This document shows positions 27,426-40,458 of a DNA stretch of 64,000 bases, one piece after another (within the stretch, counting starts at the first letter, position 1; each line of letters begins with the position of its first letter). The stretch spans positions 14,186,001-14,250,000 of the forward strand of contig CM072863.1 of NCBI GenBank assembly GCA_036937835.1, in the 5' to 3' direction. This stretch comes from Pampus argenteus. Taxonomy: Eukaryota > Chordata > Actinopteri > Scombriformes > Stromateidae. Made by a program: the position numbers and the translations under genes. Under the pieces are notes generated by a model. It saw only the letters and a list, made by a program, of their open reading frames with translations. It made no database searches and was not told the DNA's origin.

Positions 27426-28799
27426 ATAAAATATCCCTGACCTTTTGCAAAAATTAGTTCTTGAGCCACAGTGACACAACCAGACAGAGAGAGAAGCAGA
27501 ACACTGGGCTCCACATCACACCATGCAACCCAGGTTTCACTGCCAGAATAATCTTGAGAAGAAGGCCTGGGCACAGATGCTACCTCAGCCCCATGAGGGT
27601 CTCGCGTCTCCCAGCTTGAGCCACCGACCAGCCTCCAACACAGCTCTCTATGAAACTGCCAGCTTGAACTGCAGAGGCAAAAGTGTTGAGGATGGAGATT
27701 GTTGTATTTGGTTAGGGTGATGGACAAACATGAAGTCTACATCTGAAGCTCCATGTTTCTCATTGTTCTAGTTTTTGTATACTTTTCTGTAGCTTTTCCT
27801 CTAAGCCCTTCATACTGACTCAATTTTTGTATTTATTCTCTCCTCTCTGCTGCGTGAAGAGAAGGAAGATGAGGGCAGAGCAGGCAAAGCACATATGGAG
27901 GTCCAGGTCAAGATAACCACACCTGATCTGTCTTGAAAAGAGCTCTACCCACGCTGCAGAACACACTCACGCAGCATTTTAATGCATCCCCGCCTAGCTC
28001 AATAGATGGGATACCAGTATTACAATTGTACTATATATGACTCACCAATCCTTATTGAGTGTGTAAAATTGCTCCCTGAGAGGAGTTGGAAGAGCAGAAA
28101 AAAGGAATGTCTGAGGAGACGATAACGCCTGAAAAGAAATCAATTTGAAAATATTACTCGTAATCTGTTTGCTGTAAAGATATGTGACAGAGACGTGCAT
28201 GAATAAAATGGAGCAGAGATAAGATGAATTATTCTCAAGTATACTCATATACTCATAAACACATGTACACAACCAAGAGGTAAAATTAAGGAATGCAGGG
28301 TAGATGAGCACCTGATTGTGTAGTGTTGTCACGGTCAAGGTGGGATAGACAAAGAGCTTATTTATAACACAGCAATCACCACTGAGGTATTATGGCCCTG
28401 ATGGCAGAGAGGAGAAAATGAACACTTTGCTGAAGCCGATAAAGAGACATTAGAACTGGGTGTGTCATGGCCCTGTAAGAGTGTCTGCCAAGAGGGCAGA
28501 CATCCATCACTGTACAGTGTCCTGAACGAAGGAGAAGGGCAGAGGGGAGCTTCACAGCTTCATCCATCATCACACTTTTTTAATGTTTAATTTAAGTCGG
28601 TGAGGCCAAAACATTTGAATGTATGTTTTAAATAATTGAGCCTCTTAATGTTGTGTCAAGAATTTACTTTGGTACTGAAATGTATTGACATTGCCATGGT
28701 CAGATTTGTTATATTTTTTTTACTGATTATTTGATTAGATCACAATTTTGCCAAATTCAGACAGTATTGCTTTAGGGTATGGCTTGAGGGATTATAATG

Positions 28800-28965
28800 G
28801 CAGTCACTCCACCACAGACTGAAATATGTCTAGACACTACTAGATGGACAGCACATGCACTCTTTTTTTAAAGCGCTAACATGAGGTTTGCATTTCTGTC
28901 TCAATTGTTGCATGGATTTTCATTAATGTTCAGACATTCATGACTTCGGTGACCATCTGACTTTT
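28800..28965. repeat. Dispersed teleost repeat, copy B (inverted to A)
   Basis: The segment CCACCACAGACTGAAATATG, followed by CTACTAGATGGA and CATTCATGACTTCGGTGACC, matches the reverse complement of the motifs in the 25.7 kb copy, with many differences. Confidence 0.45.
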
Positions 28966-29829
28966 TGTTTATTTGGTTATGACAGAAAATCAGCAAAACT
29001 AATGACAGTCACATCAGCCTCAGCTGTACTTTGTGTTTAGTGCTAATAGATCATGTTTGTTTGCTGCTAACATGACTGTAGACTATTAGTGTCATTAGAC
29101 AACATTTAACTTTGGTGTCTTCTCGGATATGCTATATTTTTTTGAAAAGGGGAGTTTTTGTGTTTTTTTTGTTTTGTAATGTATACAACTATTAGTTTTC
29201 CTGAATATCCACAAGGGTTTTGTTGTTGTCCTCTTTTGCATAACTTAATAAATAAAGCAGCAGAGGAAGATTTTGGGCGTGTATTGGTCAGCCCTACTTT
29301 GGTGTTGCTCCACTTTGAGAGGTCCCCAGTCATCTTCATGATGTGAGCAGTGTGTTAATATCTCTCTCTCCCCATCTCTCTCTCTCTCTTTTTCCTGGCT
29401 GTGAGGAGCAGCCAGTCGAGCTTTGGAAATAGATCACATCAGAAGGGATCCTTGGCTCCTGATGATGGGCACCATGTTTGTTTCATACATGCATGATGAG
29501 TAGCTCAGCTCTCAGCGGGGACCACCAGTTATGGCATAATGCTGCTGCTGCTCATGGTCAATGTGTTGCCTAGTCGCAGCTCCCCCTGGGAGAAAACGCA
29601 CGCTGTGTCTTATACTTTTGCTATTTGATACAGCAGTATGTTTCCTGATGTGTTCACGTGCGTTAACTGGTGTGAGAGACAAGCATGTGAACTGAATACA
29701 GGTTCTCACAGAGCACTGAATTGTTGCAGAATCTCAAAAAAATTGCAAATTGTGCATGAGTGTGCCGCTCCATTGTTCACAATTTGTAATTATCTATATC
29801 TATATATATATATATTGTAGATGCATTTG

Positions 29830-30095
29830 ATTTTTGCAACTAATAATCATTGTCACTATCGACCTGTCGATTAGTATCTCTATTATCATTTAGTTAATAA
29901 AATGCCTTTCACATTTTCACAGATGACCAAAAAAAATCCAAATATATTCATCTTGCAAAAATATAAATTAAACCAGAACAGAAAAGCAATAAAATATCAC
30001 ATTGGTAAAACTTGACTTAAAACAATTAATCAATAAGCAAAATAATTGCAGGTTATTTCTCTATCAACTCAGTGTTTCAGCTCCAGTGTTTTGTT
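29830..30095. mobile_element. hAT-type MITE remnant (second copy)
   Basis: It opens with TTGCAACTAATAATCATTGT and CGACCTGTCGATTAGT, and ends with CAATTAATCAATAAG and TGTTTCAGCTCC. These match the termini of the well-preserved copy at 37359-37851, read in the opposite orientation. The copy is shorter and more diverged, and no clear target-site duplication remains. Confidence 0.6.
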
Positions 30096-33000
30096 TGGTT
30101 TTGTTTTGTACACATGTACAAAATGTTTTCATATGTGTGTAACACAGGGGGTATTAAGCAGCCTTGACTTTTCACAACATCTTATGATTAATAGTGACTC
30201 ACCTGGTGGAGAAATATAGAATACGAGTTTGTGCATGTAATGAAATTTTAAAGTGTAATCCCAGAGACACCAAATATCATAACTCATGGTGCAGATGGCA
30301 GAGAATGCTCAGGGTCAGCTCAGCGTGAGGACCCTGCCACAGATGGGACTGTGGAGGAGGGATTAGTTTTTATCATCTTTTAATATCGCCGGCATAGCTT
30401 GTAATGCATTAATTCAGACATGCATTGAATTTATTGGAGAACCGAGGCAGGGTGAGAGGAAAAAAATAAATAGGTAACCCAGCTAGAGTGGTGACCCCTT
30501 TCATAAGCTTCAGTATGCAGTGAACCTCAGCAATCACACTTAATAAATAAGAGATCCTGTGGAAATCCGCTGGACATACATGAATCTCAGGGATTTGATG
30601 TTGTTGTGTTCTTTCTTAAAGGAGATATGCAGTAATGGAGTCTTGCTTGCATTCTTGTTTGTCCTTTCAGGATTTCAGAAGCTACATGGGATGCATTATT
30701 GAGATGAAAGCAAGACAATATGCTCACACAAGCTGTTACTTCTTTGGATTTGTTTCATGCAGACTGTTTCCCTATGTCAAAACTTTCTTTATATATTGTT
30801 TCCTGGACCCAATTCAGTAGAGAAGCGAGCACTCCACAGAACCATTTGGTGACAGATCTCTTGCACCCTTTTCAGCCTAGTCAGTCTCTGTCTTTCTCCC
30901 TCACTGTCTTTCATCTTACACCTCTCTCACCCGCCACCTGCCCGTCAAAACCTTCACAATTGAGCCTCTATCATTCACTCCATTTCTCCTTCTGAATGCT
31001 CTTTCCACTTCCTCCCTTTCCCCGCTTCCCCACCTTGATACTGGTCATGCCCGGTCCACAACTACTTTCGCAGTGTGTCTGATTAAAATGTAGCCTTAGA
31101 AGAAATAAAATATGTGAGGGGAATTTCATAGTTTCAGCTTCCAGCTCCTTGTGCTCAGATAACTTGCATTGGAGCGTGCTGTTGGAGACTGTGGTTTGTG
31201 TTTTATTTTTTCCTTTTTCCTCTCTTGGTGGTTTCTGGCTTTAGTCACCATGTTTTCTCTCAGGGTGTTTCTGGATCAAGACCTGGCAGTTCTCACTGCT
31301 GAATTATATAAAATTTTGCTTGGATTTTAGTTAATTAGCCTGCGCAAAGAAGAAGCAGGGGGGATGGAGAGATTGATGGCAAGATAGAAGGAATGGTGTG
31401 TGTGCAGGCAGCAAGGGTAGACTTCCCCTCCTTTAACTTGGTCCAAGTTGGCCCAAAGGGGGTTACTGGGGAGGGAGTCTAGGTCAGGACTGAGGAAGGA
31501 GAGGAGTGCAGAGCGAACTGAACTTGAGGCTGTGTGGGCACATCATAAAATCATCTCACATTTTAACTGCCCTCACATTGGCAAATTTCATTATACTCCT
31601 CATGCAGAGCTTAACTGTCTGCATGTGTGAGAGGACCTTGACATGCATTTTACCAATTTATGCTTTTGATGTTATTACAGATTCTAAATAAGGGAATTAT
31701 CTGTTGAAGGGCTATCCACAGTTTGTGTGGAAGTTACCAAAATGTGAGTAACCTCACACAACCTGCCTGCCAAATTTTGTTGACTCACTGTGGTCTAATA
31801 AGGTTGGGTTTGTAACGGCATTTGTTAGGGGCATCATGAACTCCATTAACCCCACCTTTTAAACAACAAATAAATAACTGACAACCTGAGGATTTGATCA
31901 AAAAAAAGTTTTTCCTGAAAGGTGAACTTTTGTGATCATGCGAATAATGACTGTTTACTCTCTGGAACAATGGCACAAGTAGCATAGCGTTGCCTTAGAG
32001 CTATAAACTTTTATTTAACACCAGAACTAACTAACTAACAACTCACTTTTTCAGTGGATGTTAAGAAAGTTGTGATGCAAATTCAAACTCTGTATCACAT
32101 GCACACATCCAAAAAAAACTGCTTTCTCTCTATGTGTCCTGGTCAGGAAACTGCACTTGAAACCGGTTTTTCGAAACCTCTGTTCACTTCGTTCACCAGA
32201 TGTCACCCTCCCCTCAGCAAATGCTTGGATCAGACCCCAACCTGCATGTAGCGACATGACCAGTCAGTGACAGTGACATAATGTGTTACCTAGAGAAACA
32301 GACAGGGAGAGAATGAGGGGTAGGAAGTGACAGACAGTGAGACAGATGGAGAAACGGACACATATGTTCCAGCAGTGTGAGACTGGACCTCTTGCTGCAG
32401 AGCTGTCTGTACGCTCAGCTGAGAGGAGTTTGAACAATGTAATGCAGCATAAACAAGGAGGGCAACAGCAGCACAGTTTAATCCCTGAAGGACCAACCCG
32501 AGAATGCTGATCTTACTCTTCTTTATCTCCCTATGACTTTGGGCTGAGAAGTTGGCAGCAGTATAACCTTAAATTTCAGTACATGTTTGCTGCATGACTT
32601 AATGCATGATGCCCATCTAACTACAGTTCAGGCAGTGAAAAGAAAAATGCTTGAATGAATCAAGTTAGTTTAAAAGCTACAGTTAAAACCACAGCGTCTT
32701 ATTTATTTCCGTATTTTCTGATTTTGTCTCACTGATATTAAAATGTGTGAAGGTTTTTTTTTTTTTTTTTTGAGAAAAAATCTGTACCTGAAAGGGAGAC
32801 ATTTAAATTTTATATTTCTGGTTTCATAATGGTCCAGTGGAAATGCTGTTGTTTCTTCGTAGACAGAAATTACTTCAATAAGCTCAAAACTAGAACACCA
32901 ATAAGCTGCTAGTCATTGTGAATGGGAATGTGACAGAGGAAAAACTAATTGTCATGGTCTCTGGCTTCCAAGTTCTTTACAGCATTCTTTAAAAGACATT

Positions 33001-35070
33001 TAAAAGCCTTAAAAAGACGAATGACGTAGAAACAAATTTTTAACATTTATGGTACATTAGTATGGTCGCTATGTCAGAAAAACTATAAAACAGCTGCTCC
33101 TTGGCGCGTTGAACAAACAAACAAAATTAAGTAAACATCCACTGGAAGAAAAAGTGCAATGCGAACATCAGATATCAGGTAGCAAATTAGGTATTTAGTT
33201 GTGTCTTTTTGACTTCAAGACCACTGCCAACTGCTAACATATTTCAGTTACCAGTTATAGTTTGCAATTGCTTGTTTGTTTACTTCACTTTTCACTCTTC
33301 TTTATTTGTCCAAGTGGTTTTGCTGTGCTCAATCATGCTGTGCAGCATTTCAGTAGTTGGTAGGAAGCTTCTCTCACTCCAACAGCTGCCTCTGTGTCTC
33401 TCTGCAGCTCTCTGTCCAGTATTGTGGTAGATGACAGTGTAACATCACCTGTAAACTATAACATTCTCCTTTAATATCTCTGTGATTGTCAAATCGCTCG
33501 AAGGCCTCCCACCATGGAGCACTTTGCTTTAGCTCGCTTTATTTCTGTTGCAGTGCAGAGCTGCTTTGATGACATGTTAGCTGAATTCATATTTTCTAAT
33601 TGTTTCAGGTCTCCTACTGTCACTCCTAAATGTGTTATGTGGTTATCCTCTGATTTCTGAAAGCAGGACTTCAGGTTGCGCAGTATTTTTACTCTTTAGA
33701 AACTCGCCCACAAATGAAGTGGAACACGGAGCCTTATATAATGAGTTTAAGGGTGCGGATTTTGCTAATGTTCACATCTGAAAAACATGCACCTCCTCAT
33801 GAACAGGTGATATTCATCAGGCTGAAACAAGCGATTTACAACCAGTTCAGGCAGTTAAGAGATTTTCATTAATCCCTTCCACATAAGACTTTTTTATAAT
33901 CTTATTGTTTTGTGCAAGACATGCATGAGGAGCATTATCTTACTTTATCCACAAAAGTACATTTGGAAGTCATTTTGATGTTGATTTTTGACTGCAAAAG
34001 GACTTAAGTGGCTTCAGTTCAGCTTTAAGATTACATTTTTACAGCATAAACTGGTGCACTGTTTTGTTTTTGTTCTCCATTCTGTCTTTCACCGTTCTTC
34101 AATACCGTTTTCTAGGTATTAATTTCCTTTACATTTTTTTTCCTCTCACTTTTTGTGGTTGGATATTTTCTCGCCGTTGAGATAAGGAGGCCAGTGTGAT
34201 CTCATGTCTTCGTACATCAGGCAGCAGAGTATTGAGAAGCCAGCATCGTGTCCTGATGGCCTGCTGAGCCACATAAATCAAACACATGCACACACAAGGA
34301 CAGAAAGTAAGAGATTAAAGAGATATTTGTGAGAGATTGACTACCCTGTTGCCTTGTAAAACAGAACTGCCAAAAGGTTAAAAAAAAAACATACTAGTGT
34401 ATATATGTACCTGTGCAGTAGTATTTGGTATCAAAAATGTCTGTGTAGTCCTTGAATGAGTGAACAGCCACTTCAAGAGCAACACACACCCAGGATTTAT
34501 GGCATAGTCGACAAACTAAACATCATTCTTGTGATCAATTTAAGGACTTAACCTTAGAGTAATATCAAAAATGATGTGCCCACAAATTTTGCTCCTACAT
34601 CAATGTGTACTTCAAGGTTTATCACTTCTTACAAAATCTCATCAGGCAAAGCAATTTGTATTTAACTGTATGTGCATTATTTGGAGATTGCCACATCCAC
34701 TAGATAGAGATTAAAATGAGATTTACAAATGAATGTTGCTGATAAATGTTTTTTGTAATTTTCCCCGATGTTTAATCCACAAGGTCAGTACTCCCCACAA
34801 GCCCCCTGTGTCACCCATATCAATTCTGTAATTCACATTCCTCCCCCACCTTTTATGTTTTTCATATCAGATACACTACCTGCTACACGTACTATTAACT
34901 ACAGGACACGGATTACAAAAGATTTTGTAATTTACTGTGTGTTTTAATAATATATGCGTTGCCACATTACTTTTTGTGTATGCCTCCTACCCATGATACC
35001 GCTGCACCTTATCATCTCTAGTTTCTTTATGCATGTTGCCTCGACAATGATTTCTATTTTGGTAAGAATT

Positions 35071-35287
35071 GATTTTCATCTGTGATAACAAATGTTCCTC
35101 GTTGTGATATCAACCCACCTCCCATTGTCATTTACTGCATCTGATGTAGCGAAGATTAGATTCTGTTGCCAAATGGTCTAGTTAATGATTTCATTTGTGT
35201 TCTTCATTGAGATATCAAACCCCAGTGTCTCTTTTACATTCACATTTCCAGTTTGTAGAGATTACATTCTGTTGCCAAATCATTTCA
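35071..35287. repeat. Diverged tandem duplication, about 110 bp unit
   Basis: Two adjacent units share an ordered set of words. The first (35071-35186) has GATTTTCATCTGTG, GTTCCTCGTTGTGATATCAA and GATTCTGTTGCCAAAT. The second (35187-35287) has GATTTCATTTGTG, GTTCTTCATTGAGATATCAA and CATTCTGTTGCCAAAT. The order and spacing show an old local tandem duplication. It has no coding potential. Confidence 0.75.
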
Positions 35288-36737
35288 TACTTGTTTTATA
35301 GATCATAGATAGATCTTAGATAAAGAAATGTCAGTCCTTTAAGACTCTGATGTTTTCTGTCTATATGCACAAGCAGGAGAGGATTTGTATTACACTACTA
35401 TTCCCGCAGTACATTTTCATATTTTATGTCTTTCTATTTGTAGGCAGCAGAAAAAGTTGGGAAATCATTTGACAAACAGATGATTGAATTACATAACTTT
35501 ACAGTGTAATGTGGACAATGTAGTATACAAAACATGCAACACAAGCCCTTTATGAAGTGCTTTTGATGCTGAAATTAGGCATAACACACGAGAACGTCAG
35601 CGTTACTCTGTGGAAACATTAGAAGAGGTAACAGATGTCTCGTCAGCAGTACTGCTTGCCATCTATAATTCAGTGTTGCTAAATTAATTGTCAATTAATT
35701 GTTAATGCTGTGATGCTAAGAGGTTAAATATGATTTTTCTTGAAGGATAGTACTACTTTATAAAGCTAAGTTTGTGCTCGGGTACTTATTAGCTACATTT
35801 GTTTGATTTTGTGGGATTTCTCTAAGCAATATCATTCAATTTTAGGATTTATGTTTTATGGCAACGGCCTATTATATTTAGGTTTTGCAAATTAGTAATA
35901 GTCATAAGTAATGATAATAAATAGTTAAAATCTAATAACTATCACTATTCCATCAAAATTTGCTTGATGACCATCTATGATGCTTTAGAACGTAATTAAA
36001 TAACGAATTGATCTTTTTTGCCATCTACGGTGGTTTAACAAGATGTGAGAAAAGATATAATGCTCATTAAGTGTTGGTGTAACACGAAGCTCAGCACAAG
36101 CAGATTCACAAATATTATGCATTGTATTTCTTTAGAAAATTTCGAGGTAGTGCAGTAGCAGAAAAAGGTCATTATAGAAAAAAATTGCAGGATTCTTCAT
36201 TATAATAAATGCAGCAACCTGCCCGAACAATACATTTAGTTTTCACTATCCTTTTATAGTAAATTGACTCTGTGTGGATTAGTAATAATTCTGGCACTTT
36301 TCAAGAAGCTTCAGTTTCAGTCAAGTTTTCAATTACAAGATAACTGTGATTGTCCAGGGGGGCCTGTGAGCAGCTTTACCAAATACCACAAACAAATGTG
36401 TCAATAAAGAGTGTGCTGCTGGCTGTATTGACTTGAGGGTTTATTGGCAAAGCTAACTGAGTGTGTTTAGACTGTTGTGTTTGTGGGTTAATTGTTCCCT
36501 TGAGACCGAGCCAACTGAGACAATCTCAAGAGCTCTGTCATCCTTCCTTGTCGTTCTGGGGCTGCTGAAAAAGGTTGATAGATAAGAACTGTGGGAGAAA
36601 AATCACTGTCTACACTGTGTGTGGAGAAGATGTAATGACTCTACGAAGGCATGAGAATGTGATAGATTCATATTTTGGGCTTAAAGGGAGAGAGTGGTTA
36701 TTTCTTATTATACCTTTCTATAACTATTTGTTTTAAC

Positions 36738-37268
36738 CAGTGGAAAGTAACAGATCCCATCTAATCAAGTACAGTTCTGAGCTTCTTGTACTTCACTTAG
36801 GTATTTTATTTTATGCTACTTCTACTCCTACATTTAAGAAATGCTGTACATTTTACTACACCATATTCATCCAACAGCTATAGTTACTGGTTACATTGCA
36901 TATTCAGATTTTTAAATGAGCCTACAAAATATGATCCATTATTATACAGTAACTTCAACTGCCTAACACTAACAGTACATAAAATAATTAGAATTATCTC
37001 CACCAGCTTTACTGTACAACATTAAAATACTGCTTACATGTCAATGCATTTGTAATAGTTATTCAATCCAATATATACTACAATTTTTGTCTATATAGCG
37101 GGTGCTATCATTTCTGATAATAACAAGCTTTAACATGTTTCCTATGTTCACCTATTGATACAAACACTCTACCTCCTGGGCCACAGCAGCCCTCAAAGTG
37201 GAGTATTTTTACAGAGTGATATTCAGCTTTTACTTAAGCAAAGGATCTGAATATATCTTCCACCACTG
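36738..37268. mobile_element. Non-autonomous DNA transposon, about 530 bp
   Basis: The termini CAGTGGAAAGTAAC and (reverse complement) CAGTGGTGGAAGAT are imperfect inverted repeats. The interior has the CAAGTAC, TTTTATGCTACTTCTACTCC and CTTTTACTTAAG words of a very common teleost element that I associate with hAT-like non-autonomous repeats. A fragment of the same family is at 58090-58165. No convincing 8 bp flanking duplication is visible. Confidence 0.6.
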
Positions 37269-37358
37269 TTGTCAATTCCCCCTAATTACAAAACTATATT
37301 GTCCCCCCATAAATTGTTTTCCCACTTATCCATAGTTGTATCAAGCTATGCAGTAGTT

Positions 37359-37851
37359 TAGAGCTGCATCGATTTGTCGATCGTCAGAAAATTAATCACC
37401 AACTATGTTGATAATCGATTTTGATTTTTAAATTAATTTGTTTTGATTTTCTTAAAATATCCCCTCGAGACATTATTTACATGATTGATTCCAAACTATT
37501 TGTAATATCATAAATCATGCTTGTAGCCCCAACCCTTAAATATGGATTTTCAATGAGCCAGAAAACGGTCCACTCTGTACATACATCATTTTATACAGGG
37601 AATTGTTCCAGCTTCTTAAATGTGAATATTGTATGGTTTGTATGGTCCTGAAAACTGAACATCTTTGAGCTGCAGACTGTTAGTCAAGACAAAAGAAGAC
37701 ATTTGAGGATGTCATCTTGGGCTATGAAATGAAAATGATCAACATGTTTCACTATTTTCTGACATTTCATAGACCAAACGACTAATCAATTAATCGAGGA
37801 AATAATGGACAGATTTATCGATAATGAAAATAATCATTAGTTGCAGCCCTA
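37359..37851. mobile_element. hAT-type MITE with intact 8 bp duplication
   Basis: The element is 493 bp with no coding capacity. Its ends TAGAGCTGCATCGATT and (reverse complement) TAGGGCTGCAACTAATG are inverted repeats. Just inside both ends are AT-rich CGATTAATCGAT-type words, characteristic of a widespread fish family. CAGTAGTT occurs exactly on each side (37351-37358 and 37852-37859), an 8 bp target-site duplication as made by hAT transposases. An autonomous hAT elsewhere in the genome would have moved it. Confidence 0.85.
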
Positions 37852-39743
37852 CAGTAGTTTAGTTTGTTTTTGTTTTATTTGTCTGTACTGACTCCCACAA
37901 CCAAATAAATAGTAACCAGGACATTGTTCCTGAAAAGATATTTGTTGCTTCCAGCACATTAAACAAAAGCTCCATTACACTGCTGTAGTGGGAGAAATCC
38001 CAACAGCAGAAATCTCAAAACCTGAGGTAGGAAAACCATATCATATCACATTTAAAACTGTCCAACAATGTAGTACAGTTAAAATATTGGGTGGTTTGTA
38101 GATTTCTGCTCATTGTGAGACAAAGGCATGGTTCATAGTGTGATTCTCTCCCTTTTCCTTCTCCAGGTTTGGTGCAGTATGAGCAGAAATCAGATTGCTA
38201 GAAGTTAGTGTTTGCTTTGCTGAAATCTTCAGAGTGCAAGGTGCATAATGTCATTACTGATTCAGTCAGCAGAGGGGGTTGTCAGGAAGGATGTAGGGAG
38301 TGGAAGAGGAGGAGGAGGAGGAAGAGGAGGTGGGTGCAAAATAAAATAAATCTCAGCTAAAATTAAAAAAAGCCACAAAATGAAATAAATATGAGTGCTC
38401 CACTGAGCCACAGAATGAATATAAAATACAATCCTGTGAAATATACATGTCTGGCTGGAGTGTTGAGCAGAATGCTAAGCTCCAAACTCTACCTGTAACC
38501 CACAATATTGGCTCTGATCCTGAGCCTGCTGATCATCTCAGAACATTTGGGGATCAAATGAACCACTGCGATCAGTCCAATGGAGCTGTTTCCTGCTCAC
38601 CTAGGCAACAACAGACAGGAAGACATAAAAGGGAAGAGACCATCTCCCATATTTAATAAGATTTGGTGTTATTTTTCCCCGTCTGTAATGCCTTTATTAT
38701 TGCAGATTGGCTTAGCGGTGAAAGGTATTGATTGTGAGTCAGAGCCCCAACTGGGACTGAAGAGAAAGAAACAGAGATGGAGAGATGGAAGGTGTTACCA
38801 GCAGGTGATTTGTATGTGTTTAAAAAAAATCATCTTGTGTCCTCATTATTAAAGGTGTTTTTCTCCAGCGTACTTTACTCAAATGAATAGGGTGTGATTA
38901 TTTATTTGAACAAATGAAAGCAGTTGTATTTTAGTCTCTGAAATCTATCTTGCGCTTTTTTTCTGAGAGATTTTTGCAACAAGAACTAGTGTGTAGAGAT
39001 AATATAACGTGTATGGGTGTATGGTGCGTGTACTTGCATGTAGCAACATGACCAGTGAATGTTAGAGAAAAACATCCTGAATAAGAGACAAAAGAGAGAA
39101 CATAATTCTTTTATTTTATCTCATTTGATTATTACATAAAAGGGAACCTTAAATACATGTAACGTGTTGATTTGGGATTATATTCCAGTCCCACTAGTGG
39201 GATATGCTTTGCTGGCTCCAGCAAACCATGACCATAAATAATGACTTGAAGAAGCATGAAAGAAAAGATATATGGAGATGACGCGTGAGTGATTGTGTTC
39301 ATGTTCCTATTCTTAGCCTTGCAGTGGGGAAACAGGACTAATGATGCTTCCTGACCTTAATGCCTAGCACTCAAGGTCAGCCCTTCGCTGATGCATTCTG
39401 GGCAAGGTGTCCTGGACCACAGAGAAGCACTGCCAGATTGAGTTTGTTGTTGTTTGCTGTGACTTTGCCCCAGAATGTATCACTGTTCTCCCTGAAAGAA
39501 TAACAGATACAATCACAGAACAAGCGATTTATTCGGTGGTGCAGCTCTAAGGGAACTACTTGTTCTACAAGTTACAAACCCAGTCTTTCACTTCAAGCTA
39601 TGCACTAACAATTTCACACTTATGTTAATGGAAAATATTGCAAGGAAGACAAAAGATGTAGGATTTTCAAAGAGACAGAAGAAGTTACAACTGAGCTACC
39701 TGGTGAGCTTTACTAATAGTAGAATATTTCCTCCAAATATATC

Positions 39744-39990
39744 AGAATCAAGTTTATTGGGCAAGTGTGTTTACACATCCAGTATAAGGAATTTGACTCT
39801 AGGTGTCTAGTAGCTCTCAATGCACTCACAACAAAGTCCAGGAGATGAACATGAACATACAGTTAAAACAAGGAACAAAGCTGAATAAGGGAACACAAGT
39901 AAGTGAAATAAATCGGTACATAGAACAACAAATGCACAACATACAGTTTGTATATATATAGTGTAGACTATTTTTGTAAATTGTAGGGAG
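39744..39990. repeat. Possible dispersed repeat fragment
   Basis: ATCAAGTTTATTGGGCAAGT followed by GTTTACACATCCAG and AAGGAATTTGACTCT resembles a repeat widespread in fish genomes. Neither end is resolved. Confidence 0.4.
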
Positions 39991-40432
39991 GATATAAGTA
40001 GTAAGAGTTCAATGAATGCTGAAATAAATATTTAATAGGTAAATGTTGTATGGGCTTTGTCCGATAGAGAAAAAACCTGAATATGCAAATTAAGTATTTT
40101 CTCTTAATTATTAATTAACATAATTCATTTGGAACAGGTTGTATTTGCACACCAGCGCACCATCCTTAAGTGTTCTGACCTGTCTTGTAGGGCAGGAAGC
40201 AAAAATTGCTGAAAGAGAAGATATGCAAAAAGGAGAAAAACAAAAGAGAAAAGAAAACTGACTGAATGAGAAGCCAATGCAGAGGAAGATGCAACTGAGA
40301 GGAAGGCTAAATGTTGACTAGAGGGAGGGAGAGTGAGCCTGGTTCTCTACCTTGGATCATTAATTTGTGTTCTAATTAGCAGGAATGCCACAGTTGGAAT
40401 GTGACGCCTGCATAAGGATGAGAAGCAGGCAA

Positions 40433-40458
40433 GTGTGTGTGTGTGTGTGTGTGTGTGT
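40433..40458. repeat. (GT)n microsatellite
   Basis: About 13 uninterrupted GT units. Confidence 0.95.

Noticed and set aside
27398..27727. Open frames on both strands in a less AT-rich patch
   Set aside because: Considered as a possible unlinked exon, but no conserved motif was recognised and the two strands are equally open.
35071..35287. CRISPR-like array
   Set aside because: Only two diverged adjacent units without spacers, in a vertebrate genome.
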